Positions 23,406-31,456 of a stretch of 32,886 nt of DNA are shown here, one piece after another; position 1 is the stretch's first letter; each line of letters starts with the position of its first letter. The DNA is from a virus. The DNA lies in IMG/VR virus record IMGVR_UViG_3300020172_004951, positions 1-32,886 of that record. One strand, written 5' to 3'. Made by a program: the position numbers and the translations under genes. Under the pieces are notes generated by a model. It was given only the letters and a program-made list of their open reading frames with translations. It had not been told where the DNA came from and did not search any database.

Positions 23406-23840
23406 ATGAACGAAGAGACCAAAAAGAAAATAGCCAAAAAGTTTAGTGAAAGTCGAGCAACTGTCTCAACTGAGATCTATGAAAACATCGAAAAACTAAG
23501 TAATCTTAAAACTCTTAAGATTGCTCAAGTAAACATGCTTTCTCTTAGGCAACGTCTCCTTGAAGATAATCATACTCTGTTAGAGAACATTACTACCTTA
23601 CGCAAAAAGTTTAGGGAAGAGAGATCTAGCGAAATGGAAAATCTCTCTAAAAATTTACAAATTAGATATCAGTCTAATGAAAAGACAGTTGTGATTGAAG
23701 GTAAAACTTCAAGTACAAAGGAGTCACTAGAGCTTTTTGAAAATCAAATTTCATTCTATAGTGAATCTATTAAAACAATCGACAGCATAATTTTTGGAAT
23801 AAAGACTAGGCTAGACATTGAAAAAACATTGGGTTTATAA
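23406..23840 (+). CDS. uvsY: UvsY-like recombination mediator (candidate)
   Basis: A 144-residue, helical, charged protein, the size of T4 UvsY (137). Its last third, ENQISFYSESIKTIDSIIFG followed by IKTRLDIEK, resembles the C-terminal helix of T4-like UvsY proteins with its IKxR pattern, and it lies three bases before uvsW; in T4 uvsY and uvsW are near neighbours. UvsY loads UvsX recombinase on gp32-covered single-stranded DNA. The N-terminal part is diverged. A coiled-coil structural protein remains possible. Confidence 0.55.
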   Translation: MNEETKKKIAKKFSESRATVSTEIYENIEKLSNLKTLKIAQVNMLSLRQRLLEDNHTLLENITTLRKKFREERSSEMENLSKNLQIRYQSNEKTVVIEGKTSSTKESLELFENQISFYSESIKTIDSIIFGIKTRLDIEKTLGL

Positions 23841-23843
23841 ATT

Positions 23844-25406
23844 GTGTTAAAGTTTAAGGTCACTCACGATAAAAAATTCATAAAGCTCGTAGAGACAACT
23901 CTAAATCAAGAGAGAACTTCCCTGTTTAGTTTCTTTAAAAGAAAATCAAAGAAGGCAGCTTTTAATGTTCTAGTTGATCGTGGTATTTGGGATGGAATGG
24001 ACTCATTCATCACTAAGGAAGGCGAGGTTGCAGTCGGCTTATGGAAAGAAATTTATAATTTCTGTGATAAGTACAATTACTCTTGTGAGATTGAAGGAGC
24101 AGACGGCTTTGTTAATGAATCTATTTCCAAAGAATTATATTTAAAGTACATTTCTAATCTACTTGAAGGAGTAATCGACGAGCATGGAAATCAGATAATA
24201 CCTAGAGACTATCAAGTAGAAGGAGCATTTAGAGCAGTTAAGTATAAATTCTGCACAGAAGAACTTGCTACGTCTGCCGGTAAGACGCTAATCTTCTATA
24301 TGTATAATTCATTTCTAAGAGATGGAGGTAAGATAAACAAGGAAAATAAAAGTCTAATCATAGTACCTAACATTTCATTAGTTGGTCAGACTGCAGATAA
24401 ATTCAGGATGTATGCAAAACCAGGTAAGGAATGGAACGTTCTATCAATAGGCGGAAAAGATAAGTTTACAGAAGAAAAATTTAACAGAGCAGAAGTAGTC
24501 ATCTCTACCTATCAGAGTTTAGTAAACCTTCCAATTGAAGTGTTTAGTAAGTTCTCAGTAGTTCAAGTAGACGAAGTCCATACCTCTAGAGGAAACTCAA
24601 TTAGGGACATACTTCTATCTTGTATTAATTGGGAATATCGACTTGGTCTTTCTGGGACAGTAAAAATAGACGAATCTTTTTCTGACTTCTTTAGGATACA
24701 GGAAACAGTCGGTCCACTAGTTATGGTACTTTCTGCAAAACATTTAATTGATAATGGATATTCGCCAAATATAAAGATAGAGATGGTACGACTTAAATAC
24801 GATGAAAGCAATCAAAGTATTCAAAAGTACTGGCACCTAAAAGAAACAGGTAAAGCGATGTATAATAATCCCAAAGATTTTGGGAGAGACATGTTAGCCA
24901 TTGAAAAAGGAATAATCTTTGAGAGTAAAGAAAGGTTAGATTATATTAGCGACCTCTGTAGAGAAGTAAACAAAAATACTCTTATCTTATTTTCTGACGT
25001 AAAGAATGGTTATGGAAAGATGATTCAAGCTAAGCTGCTTGAGTGGAACAAGAACACTTTTTATATTGACGGTGAAGTTGATTCACTAAATAGAGATCAA
25101 TTCAAAGCTGTTCTTGAAGCTCAAAACGAAGTAATAATCGTTGCAAGCTACGGAACCTTTGCTACTGGTATAGACTCTAAGAACCTTCACCATATTATCC
25201 TGGCAGAATCGATTAAAGCAGAGATAACACTGAGGCAGGCAATAGGCAGAGGCATGCGTAAACTTGCTGAAAAGAATAAAGTAATAGTGTGGGACTTAAT
25301 AGATGAACTTGATGGATATTCTATTCGTCATGCAAAGGTGAGAAAGGAGATTTATAAGGAACAAAAATTTCAAATCTCCGAAAGTATAGTATCTTTAATA
25401 AACTAA
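23844..25406 (+). CDS. uvsW: UvsW-type superfamily 2 DNA helicase
   Basis: A 520-residue helicase (T4 UvsW is about 503). Motif I is ATSAGKT (142-148), motif II DEVH (243-246), motif III LSGT (269-272) and motif VI QAIGRGMRK (about residues 470-480), with the Q-site IPRDYQ (119-124) in front. The N-terminal 100 residues match the UvsW double-stranded-DNA-binding domain in size. UvsW unwinds D-loops and R-loops and shifts replication from origin- to recombination-dependent mode. It starts with GTG three bases after the UvsY-like gene, and five tiny genes follow it on the same strand. Confidence 0.9.
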   Translation: MLKFKVTHDKKFIKLVETTLNQERTSLFSFFKRKSKKAAFNVLVDRGIWDGMDSFITKEGEVAVGLWKEIYNFCDKYNYSCEIEGADGFVNESISKELYLKYISNLLEGVIDEHGNQIIPRDYQVEGAFRAVKYKFCTEELATSAGKTLIFYMYNSFLRDGGKINKENKSLIIVPNISLVGQTADKFRMYAKPGKEWNVLSIGGKDKFTEEKFNRAEVVISTYQSLVNLPIEVFSKFSVVQVDEVHTSRGNSIRDILLSCINWEYRLGLSGTVKIDESFSDFFRIQETVGPLVMVLSAKHLIDNGYSPNIKIEMVRLKYDESNQSIQKYWHLKETGKAMYNNPKDFGRDMLAIEKGIIFESKERLDYISDLCREVNKNTLILFSDVKNGYGKMIQAKLLEWNKNTFYIDGEVDSLNRDQFKAVLEAQNEVIIVASYGTFATGIDSKNLHHIILAESIKAEITLRQAIGRGMRKLAEKNKVIVWDLIDELDGYSIRHAKVRKEIYKEQKFQISESIVSLIN

Positions 25407-25421
25407 CAAAAACTAAAAGAA

Positions 25422-25670
25422 ATGCAAGTAGTGTGTATAAACGATACAAAGCAGCCAATTGGTGGACAAGTTGTTCGTGGGCAAGAATACGAAGTATTAC
25501 GTGAATTTATTAATAACTTTGATCAAAAAGTGTATATCATAGTAGGAGTAGCTAACGAGGGAAGAACCTCAATGGGATTACCATGGTTAGGATATAATGC
25601 GAATAGATTTGCAGACTTACAGGCACTACAGCATACACATGATTACGCCCACAGTGAATTACAACTATAA
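25422..25670 (+). CDS. Small unknown protein (SH3-like beta protein)
   Basis: An 82-residue protein in a block of five tiny genes. VVCINDTKQPIGGQVVRGQEYEVLREF and the strand KVYIIVGVANEG suggest a small SH3-like barrel; the tail is Gln/His/Tyr rich. Similar small beta proteins are common in Bacteroidota phages but I cannot name a function. It begins 15 bases after the uvsW stop, with an A-rich leader and no Shine-Dalgarno. Confidence 0.6.
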   Translation: MQVVCINDTKQPIGGQVVRGQEYEVLREFINNFDQKVYIIVGVANEGRTSMGLPWLGYNANRFADLQALQHTHDYAHSELQL

Positions 25671-25682
25671 ACTAAATTATAA

Positions 25683-25940
25683 ATGACAAAGGATCAACAA
25701 ATAAAAACATTATCTCATTGCTTTGATGAGGTTATATGGATGGCAATAAGATATGCTGATGGAAGACATACATATGCTCCAAGTATGGTACGTGATGCAA
25801 TCAAACAATTTCAGAAAGTTAATCCAGATTGGAAACCTAAAGTAGATAGTGTAATTGAAAAACCTACAGAAGATATGATTGGTGGAGCATCATTTGAATC
25901 AGACTATTTGTGGGACTTAGTACAATCAAAATCAGAATAA
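25683..25940 (+). CDS. Small unknown protein
   Basis: An 85-residue protein of mixed helices (QQIKTLSHCFDEVIWMAIRYA, SMVRDAIKQFQKVNPDW) and an acidic C-terminus (TEDMIGGASFESDYLWDLVQ). No domain is recognised. Every threonine codon in it is ACA, whereas ACT is frequent in much of the surrounding genome, hinting at separate ancestry of this block. Confidence 0.6.
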   Translation: MTKDQQIKTLSHCFDEVIWMAIRYADGRHTYAPSMVRDAIKQFQKVNPDWKPKVDSVIEKPTEDMIGGASFESDYLWDLVQSKSE

Positions 25941-25941
25941 G

Positions 25942-26241
25942 ATGAAGATAGATCACGAAGAATTCAACAGAAAAGCACAACATATTATTGATACTGTAGT
26001 AAAACCACAGGTTGAAAAGTATGAGAGAGCAAAAGCAATTGAAGAAGCTGCTGCTAATCTAGCTGATCCTAACTTATGTAAAACAGACAATTGGATAGCT
26101 GGTGCTAAATGGCAAGCTGAACGGATGTACGCTTATGATGAACTCAGAACTATTGCATATAATGCTTATTGCCTTGGTCAATTAAATGAACCTACAGAAG
26201 GTAAGTATAACCTTTGGATCCAACAATTTAGAAAGAAATAA
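25942..26241 (+). CDS. Small unknown helical protein
   Basis: A 99-residue helical protein (EEFNRKAQHIIDTVVKPQVE, EAAANLADPNLCKTDNWIAGAKWQ, ELRTIAYNAYCLGQLNE). The DNWIAGAKWQAE stretch resembles short segments found in many small phage proteins, but I know no function. It starts one base after the previous stop, so the block is an operon. Only one cysteine pair and no obvious metal site. Confidence 0.6.
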   Translation: MKIDHEEFNRKAQHIIDTVVKPQVEKYERAKAIEEAAANLADPNLCKTDNWIAGAKWQAERMYAYDELRTIAYNAYCLGQLNEPTEGKYNLWIQQFRKK

Positions 26242-26242
26242 C

Positions 26243-26392
26243 ATGAAAGAAACTCAGCAAGTTATGGAGAATAAAAAAAGAAATATAATAAATATTGATT
26301 TAAGTGGTTGTAAAAACATGAAGGAATGTGCTAAAGTAATTGATATGATCTCATCTGGTAAAATTAAAATCACAATAGGACAGACAAAATGA
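26243..26392 (+). CDS. Very small unknown protein
   Basis: I chose ATG 26243, one base after the preceding stop; a longer in-frame extension to 26186 would overlap the previous gene for no reason. The 49 residues carry a charged start (MKETQQVMENKKRN) and IINIDLSGCKNMKECAKVIDMI, which could be a short helix-strand unit. Function unknown. The stop overlaps the next start as ATGA. Confidence 0.5.
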   Translation: MKETQQVMENKKRNIINIDLSGCKNMKECAKVIDMISSGKIKITIGQTK

Positions 26393-26571
26393 AGAAACAA
26401 ACAGCAGTAGAATGGTTCTATCAAAGAATATTAGCAAAAGATATTAAAGAAGTATTTGAACAAGCCAAAGAAATGGAGAAGGAGCAGATAAACGATGCGT
26501 GCTATGAAGGGTATTATCAAGAAGGAATGTATGATACTAGAGCATACTATGATAATAAATATAAAAAATGA
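26389..26571 (+). CDS. Small protein of a type common in Bacteroidota phages
   Basis: A 60-residue protein: KQTAVEWFYQRI followed by FEQAKEMEKEQINDACYEGY and a Tyr-rich tail. The QAKEMEKEQI core and the KQTAVEW start are familiar from small uncharacterised proteins of Bacteroidota and their phages, so this is one of the clues for the host; this is memory and not a search result. Function unknown. It is the last plus-strand gene before the convergent phoH gene; about 44 bases separate them, without a visible hairpin. Confidence 0.6.
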   Translation: MKKQTAVEWFYQRILAKDIKEVFEQAKEMEKEQINDACYEGYYQEGMYDTRAYYDNKYKK

Positions 26572-26615
26572 AAATGAGCCAATCTACAATAAATATGACT
26601 TTTTATAATTCTTTA

Positions 26616-27383
26616 TTATTTGTTTAATTTTTCATGATTTTCTATCTTTTCAAAGACTTCTTCTAGTTTTTTAATTATTGGATGCCTAACGATATCATCT
26701 TTAGATAATTCAGATACTCCAATTTCCTCAATCTCTACAAAATATTCAATTAGAATTTCTAAAGCACTCTTCTGTCCCTTATTTACAGATTTTTGTTTAA
26801 TGTCTCCTAGGAATACCATCTTAGAGTCTGTACCTATCCTAGTCAGGAGAGTATGTAAGTGATCTTTTGCTATTTGTTGAGCTTCATCAATTAAAATGAT
26901 TGAATTATCTAAAGTTACACCCAATGCGAATTTAATAGGTAGAATTTCAATATGTCCGCCAGCTTTAAGAGAGTCAGTTGCCTGTTTTCCGATCACTTTT
27001 TGAAAATTAGAGATGAATGGATACATATACATCTCCATCTTTTCTTCCAGTGTTCCTTTTAGATAACCTATCTCCTCATCCTTAGGTACATTAACTGATT
27101 TTATTAAGATAATCTTTTTATATGTGCCGCCATCCTCCTTTAGATATTTTAATGCTCTAGCACAAGAAAGGTAAGTTTTACCCGTTCCTGGAGGACCTGT
27201 TATAATTGAAATATCGTGGTTTTCAATTGCGAGTAATGCATCCTTTTGCGCTTTTGATTTACATTTTATCTCTATTTTATTTCCAACCATCGTTGAGTTT
27301 AAGTTTAATTGACTTCTCTCTTGGCTCCAAGTGTCAAACTCTTCTTGTTCATCCTTGTTTAATTTAGTTTTACGATTTGCCAT
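26616..27383 (-). CDS. phoH: PhoH-like ATPase
   Basis: A 255-residue single-domain PhoH. Walker A is GPPGTGKT (63-70), the preceding KAQKDALLAIENHDISII matches the Q-motif/strand, KSVNVPKDEEIGYLKGTLEEK (about 95-115) is the PhoH signature, IILIDEAQQ (about 162-170) is Walker B and FLGDIKQKS (about 193-201) sensor 1. Widespread in T4-like phages; thought to be an RNA helicase or RNase-linked ATPase, exact role in infection unsettled. Three bases after the upstream unknown gene and co-directional with it. Confidence 0.9.
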   Translation of the reverse strand: MANRKTKLNKDEQEEFDTWSQERSQLNLNSTMVGNKIEIKCKSKAQKDALLAIENHDISIITGPPGTGKTYLSCARALKYLKEDGGTYKKIILIKSVNVPKDEEIGYLKGTLEEKMEMYMYPFISNFQKVIGKQATDSLKAGGHIEILPIKFALGVTLDNSIILIDEAQQIAKDHLHTLLTRIGTDSKMVFLGDIKQKSVNKGQKSALEILIEYFVEIEEIGVSELSKDDIVRHPIIKKLEEVFEKIENHEKLNK

Positions 27384-27386
27384 ATT

Positions 27387-28013
27387 TTAATGTATTTTAG
27401 CTGCAATTATTACACCTAGTATTATTTTAACATAGTGTAATTGAAAGTTTAAGAATCCACAGACTGCCTGTTGTTGTTTTTCAGTTAATTCAAATTTTTC
27501 AAAGGATTTAATATTTAAGTTATTAAGAGCGAGTTTTACTTTTGACTCTAACGATACATCATAGATTTCTAAAAACTCAAAAAGAGTCGCGTTAAAATCA
27601 AAATCATGTAAGCTAAATTCGTCAAAGCTATTAAAAAACTTTTTACTATCCCTTATTGTTTTCATTTTATCTGCTATCTTGACAGAATCAAGCGCATAAT
27701 CTAGTTTTTCTCTGGGTGCATTTAGTTTCTTTATCTTACCTGACTGATTTGCTAGCCATTCAACATCGTCTTTTCTTAAAGAGATTGAAACACTCGAATC
27801 ACCTTCAGAATAATAAAAGTCAACTCGTTTCATTAGGTCGCTATTACCTATTTCACTTATTAAGATTGGTGATATTCCTAATTGATCTAATGCTAGACCC
27901 GCATCTTCAATCGTCATCTCATAGTCGTCAAACGGGAAGTATGACATAAATGGGATAGACTCAAATAACAGTGTAGTCTTGTCATAGACTAGCTTTTCCT
28001 TAGCCTCTCCCAT
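27387..28013 (-). CDS. Unknown protein, late-promoter driven
   Basis: A 208-residue protein without a recognised domain. There is an acidic, aromatic opening (LLFESIPFMSYFPFDDYEM), a middle rich in charged helices and a hydrophobic C-terminal stretch (VCGFLNFQLHYVKIILGVIIAAKIH, about 184-208) that could be a short membrane or core helix. An AATAAATAAT element about 16 bases upstream of its start suggests late transcription that would include phoH. A role in virion or lysis cannot be inferred further. Confidence 0.6.
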   Translation of the reverse strand: MGEAKEKLVYDKTTLLFESIPFMSYFPFDDYEMTIEDAGLALDQLGISPILISEIGNSDLMKRVDFYYSEGDSSVSISLRKDDVEWLANQSGKIKKLNAPREKLDYALDSVKIADKMKTIRDSKKFFNSFDEFSLHDFDFNATLFEFLEIYDVSLESKVKLALNNLNIKSFEKFELTEKQQQAVCGFLNFQLHYVKIILGVIIAAKIH

Positions 28014-28029
28014 ATCCTTTTATTTTTTT

Positions 28030-28039
28030 ATTATTTATT
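28030..28039 (-). promoter_or_regulatory. T4-type late promoter-like element
   Basis: Minus-strand AATAAATAAT, preceded by G, 16 bases before the start of the unknown gene at 28013. It is in the divergent region with the polymerase gene. No clear promoter for the polymerase side was identified. Confidence 0.6.
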
Positions 28040-28130
28040 CTAAAAATAAAAATAGGTAGAAGACAGAATTATAAAAAAACATATTTTTACACTTTATTAA
28101 ACTATTAATGAAAAACTAGTATAAAAAAAT

Positions 28131-29561
28131 ATGGAAGACCTTGAAAAAAAAATAAAAAAACTAGATTTAAAGCAAAACGCTATTAAACTTTTGATTAACT
28201 CTATATACGGCGCGTTTGGTAATAAGTGGTTCTACTTCTACGATCCAGACATTGCACAGTCTATAACTTTACAGGGGCAAGACCTTATTAAATTCTCAAT
28301 TAAAGCAGTCAACCATTACTTCTTAGAAAAGTGGCACCTAGATACTGAACTACACGAGACGCTCGGTCTATCAAAATATGTCATAACTAAAGTAGAAGAC
28401 GAAGCTGCGATCTATACTGATACTGACTCTATCTATGTTCAATTTGATTCAGCAATTGATTCTATTCAAGGCGCAGACTTTACCAAAGATGAGATAATGT
28501 ATCTCTGTATCAATATAGACAGATATCGTCTTTCTAGTTATTTTGATCAGTGTTTTGAGAAATATGGTAAAATTTTTAATACTCAAAACCGTCTTAAGTT
28601 TAAGTTAGAAAATCTTTCAGAACATGGAATTTGGTTAAAGAAGAAGAATTATACAATTAAAGTAGCCTATGAACCTAATCCAAATTACGAAATTATACCT
28701 AAAGAGAAAAGATATTTAGTGATAAAGGGTCTAGAACCAATAAAAGGTTCCTATCCTATTTGGGCTAGACGAAAACTAGTCACACTTACTGAATTTATCT
28801 TAGAGCGAGGCAAGAGACTTAATATCGAAGACGATATCATTCCTAAACTACAAGCGCTTAAAGATGAAGCTAGGACTTTAACTATCGATGATCTTTCATT
28901 CAACTACAATATTCGAGTATATGAGAAGTATGTGACTAGCGAGGCCAGACTAGAAATTAAAAAAGGTATCTCAATATATCCTAGAGCATCTGTGTATTAT
29001 AATCATCTTTTAATAAAAACTGGTTTAATTAATAGGTATCCTAAAATTAGAGAAAAGGACAAGATAAAGTTTTATTATTGCTCAGAAAATGATAATGACT
29101 TTGATGTATTTGCATACGTACCTGGTTCATTTCCAGCAGAGATAGCTATGCCTATGGATCTAGATTCTCAATTCTTTACTCTAATTGTTGAACCTGTAAA
29201 TCGTCTTCTTACTTCAATGAGGATGAGTTCACTAGACCCAAACCTAAAGAGAGCAGTTGCAGTTGTGAAGGCAAAAGGTAAAAAAGCAGAAGACGATGCT
29301 AACCTGTACCCATTATATTTAGTCAATCAAGATTCTTTAGAATATGAAGAAGTTCCTGAAAAGTTTTGGAGAATACTAGGAAACCCAGATGCTGATGTAT
29401 GTGAGGCAGATTTCCCAGAGTACTTGACAATTTTAACAAAATACGGGCTAGACACAATTGTTGTCCCAAAAATGGAGCTTGAAAAATACATAAAACGATT
29501 GACTAAGAAGAAGGAAAAAGGTATGGAAGTTGAAGACTTAGTTGAAGAAGAAAATGTTTGA
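28131..29561 (+). CDS. 43: Family B DNA polymerase, C-terminal part only (split gp43)
   Basis: A 476-residue protein that starts immediately before motif B: KLLINSIYG (19-27) then motif C YTDTDS (95-100), and the KKNYTIKV motif near 178-185; the C-terminal thumb follows. The 3'-5' exonuclease domain and motif A (DxxSLYP) are missing. An in-frame TAA at 28122-28124 just six bases before the ATG rules out a longer frame. The other half must be encoded elsewhere. In T4, motif A is at about residue 408 and motif B near 560, so the break lies between palm and fingers. Split gene 43 is known from some Aeromonas T4-like phages, and Rhodothermus phage RM378 has separate exonuclease and polymerase genes. 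It overlaps the primase gene by eight bases. Confidence 0.88.
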   Translation: MEDLEKKIKKLDLKQNAIKLLINSIYGAFGNKWFYFYDPDIAQSITLQGQDLIKFSIKAVNHYFLEKWHLDTELHETLGLSKYVITKVEDEAAIYTDTDSIYVQFDSAIDSIQGADFTKDEIMYLCINIDRYRLSSYFDQCFEKYGKIFNTQNRLKFKLENLSEHGIWLKKKNYTIKVAYEPNPNYEIIPKEKRYLVIKGLEPIKGSYPIWARRKLVTLTEFILERGKRLNIEDDIIPKLQALKDEARTLTIDDLSFNYNIRVYEKYVTSEARLEIKKGISIYPRASVYYNHLLIKTGLINRYPKIREKDKIKFYYCSENDNDFDVFAYVPGSFPAEIAMPMDLDSQFFTLIVEPVNRLLTSMRMSSLDPNLKRAVAVVKAKGKKAEDDANLYPLYLVNQDSLEYEEVPEKFWRILGNPDADVCEADFPEYLTILTKYGLDTIVVPKMELEKYIKRLTKKKEKGMEVEDLVEEENV

Positions 29562-30687
29562 TTTTTTAGTGAGCTACAGCATACATGATTTTGTAAAGGA
29601 CCTACTTAAGAAAAAGTTTCCAGGTTCCAATTTAAAACAACAGATCTTTGATGCTGGTGATAAACTAAATTTTGCCTGTCCATTTTGTGGTGACTCAAAG
29701 AAGGATCCAAAAAAGAAGAGAGGTAACCTGTATCTTACTACTCATACCTATAAGTGTTATAACGACGGTTGCGGAGCAAAGGCTGATCTTACTGGATTCG
29801 TTTCAGCATTTGCCGGTAAGTATTCACTAGGTATTCCATCCATCTCCAATGAAAAACCAAAGTTTGAACTACTGACTCACTCTAAGAAGAGAGGATCGAT
29901 GTTTGAGAAATTTATCAGTCTAAACGCAGGTTCACAATTGATGAAACTTACGGAGTTAGCTGAAAGGTTTTCATTAAAGCCGTGTTCCGAAGCTAAGAGC
30001 GGCTCTGCAGTCTACGATTTTATAGAATCTAGAAACCTTGAAGTATTGCCCGACTTTAATAAGATTGCTTATTTTGATTCTAAGGACGATAAAGTATTTC
30101 TTTTCAACATAGACTATAAGTCAGACCGAGTATTAGGATTTGCAATTAGGCGACTTGGAGAATCATATGGTCCTAAGTATCTGATAAAGAACTATGCTGA
30201 GTTTAATAAAAACGGTCTAGTAAAGGGCATGAGCCAAGAAGTAATACACGAAGTAGATTCCCTAAACAATTACTTCAACATTCTTAATATCGATTTTACA
30301 AAGGATGTGATCGTTACAGAAGGTCAGATAGATGCCTTGTTCATTTTTAATTGTGTCGCCACTACAGGTGTCTCAAAGAGCCGATTACTATTGGAAAATC
30401 TACTCACCAAAAGAAACGCTAAGATCTTTTTTGATAATGATTTGGCAGGAAAAAGACAGTCGATTGAATTAATCAAAAAAGGATACTCTGTCTTCCTTTG
30501 GTCCAAATTTATTTCTGACTTAGCTAAGACTTACCCAAGTAATAGAATACAGCTCAAGCTAATTAAAGACATCAATGATGCTTATTCTATGCTCGTAAAG
30601 ATAGATAAAAAGACAAGCATAGAGTCTTTTAATATTCTCATAAATAAGTATTTTTCTGACTCTGAGTTAGACATGCTTTTCATATGA
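29554..30687 (+). CDS. 61: DNA primase, gp61/TOPRIM type
   Basis: I start it at ATG 29554, which overlaps the polymerase stop by eight bases; TTG 29542 in the same frame is less likely. The product of 377 residues has an N-terminal zinc site (C42, C45, C68, C73 in ACPFCGD...YKCYNDGC) and a TOPRIM core: VIVTEGQIDALF (E256, G257, D260) and FFDNDLAGK (D294, D296). This is the primase layout that makes RNA primers for lagging-strand synthesis with the gp41-type helicase. Its location after the polymerase half makes a replication operon. Confidence 0.85.
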   Translation: MFDFLVSYSIHDFVKDLLKKKFPGSNLKQQIFDAGDKLNFACPFCGDSKKDPKKKRGNLYLTTHTYKCYNDGCGAKADLTGFVSAFAGKYSLGIPSISNEKPKFELLTHSKKRGSMFEKFISLNAGSQLMKLTELAERFSLKPCSEAKSGSAVYDFIESRNLEVLPDFNKIAYFDSKDDKVFLFNIDYKSDRVLGFAIRRLGESYGPKYLIKNYAEFNKNGLVKGMSQEVIHEVDSLNNYFNILNIDFTKDVIVTEGQIDALFIFNCVATTGVSKSRLLLENLLTKRNAKIFFDNDLAGKRQSIELIKKGYSVFLWSKFISDLAKTYPSNRIQLKLIKDINDAYSMLVKIDKKTSIESFNILINKYFSDSELDMLFI

Positions 30688-30707
30688 ATCTAAAAAAACG
30701 TTAAGGA

Positions 30708-31427
30708 ATGGAACTAAGTAAATATCTAACAATCATAATTCCCTGTAAAAACGAAAAGCGTATTATCGAAAAGACACTCGACCTGTTAAATTATCAAGTT
30801 GATATACTTAACGTGAAAGTTGTTGTGTGTGATGCATCAAACGATGGAATTACAAAACCCGATCTATTGAATAGATTAGAATCTGAACATAGCACCGATA
30901 TATTTGATTTACAGTTAGCTGATGGCGGTCTGCCTGCACGAGCAAGAAACAACGGGTTTAAACTAGTAGATACACCATATGTCTTGTTTATGGATGCTGA
31001 CGTCTTTATCTTGGACCCTAAGTGCATCAAGAGAGCATTTTTGAAAATATACAAAAATAAATTAGACTTAGTTACCACAAAGTTTAGAAGCGATAATGGC
31101 AAATATAATTACATATATCGTCTTTTTGATATTCTACAAATAATTTCAAAATGGTCTACTCCTTTTTGTTTAGGCGGATTTATGATGGTTAGATCAGAAA
31201 CATTCAAAGACCTTAAAGGATTTGATGAGGAGATCAAAGTAGCCGAAGATTATTATTTCTCAAAACAAATTAAACCAAAAAAATTCGGACGGATAAACAA
31301 TATTGTATTTACGCCACCTAGACGATTTGAAAACAAAGGATTATTCTATATGGTCAAACTTTTTTTCGGTTCATTTTTTAATCATAACAATAAAGAGTAT
31401 TTTACAAAAGATAAAAATTATTGGTAA
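30708..31427 (+). CDS. Family 2 glycosyltransferase outside the main glycan cluster
   Basis: A 239-residue GT-A enzyme: YLTIIIPCKNEKRIIEKTLD (6-25), VVVCDASNDG (38-47), GLPARARNNGF (74-84) and MDADVF (95-100) as the DxD strand, followed by FCLGGFMMVRSETF and FDEEIKVAEDYYFS as the acceptor side (ED catalytic base). It resembles the dolichol-phosphate-mannose-synthase-like branch, without a membrane anchor. It is 20 bases after the primase and next to the LpxH-like gene, suggesting a pair that acts on a lipid-linked sugar or lipid A. Confidence 0.85.
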   Translation: MELSKYLTIIIPCKNEKRIIEKTLDLLNYQVDILNVKVVVCDASNDGITKPDLLNRLESEHSTDIFDLQLADGGLPARARNNGFKLVDTPYVLFMDADVFILDPKCIKRAFLKIYKNKLDLVTTKFRSDNGKYNYIYRLFDILQIISKWSTPFCLGGFMMVRSETFKDLKGFDEEIKVAEDYYFSKQIKPKKFGRINNIVFTPPRRFENKGLFYMVKLFFGSFFNHNNKEYFTKDKNYW

Positions 31428-31456
31428 TCAAAATTAGTATTAAAAAATAAGTAGCA

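Noticed and set aside
28131-28210. Split intein at polymerase motif B
   Set aside because: The N-terminus before KLLINSIYG is a short charged helix with no C-terminal intein HN motif, and no intein-like domain is seen.
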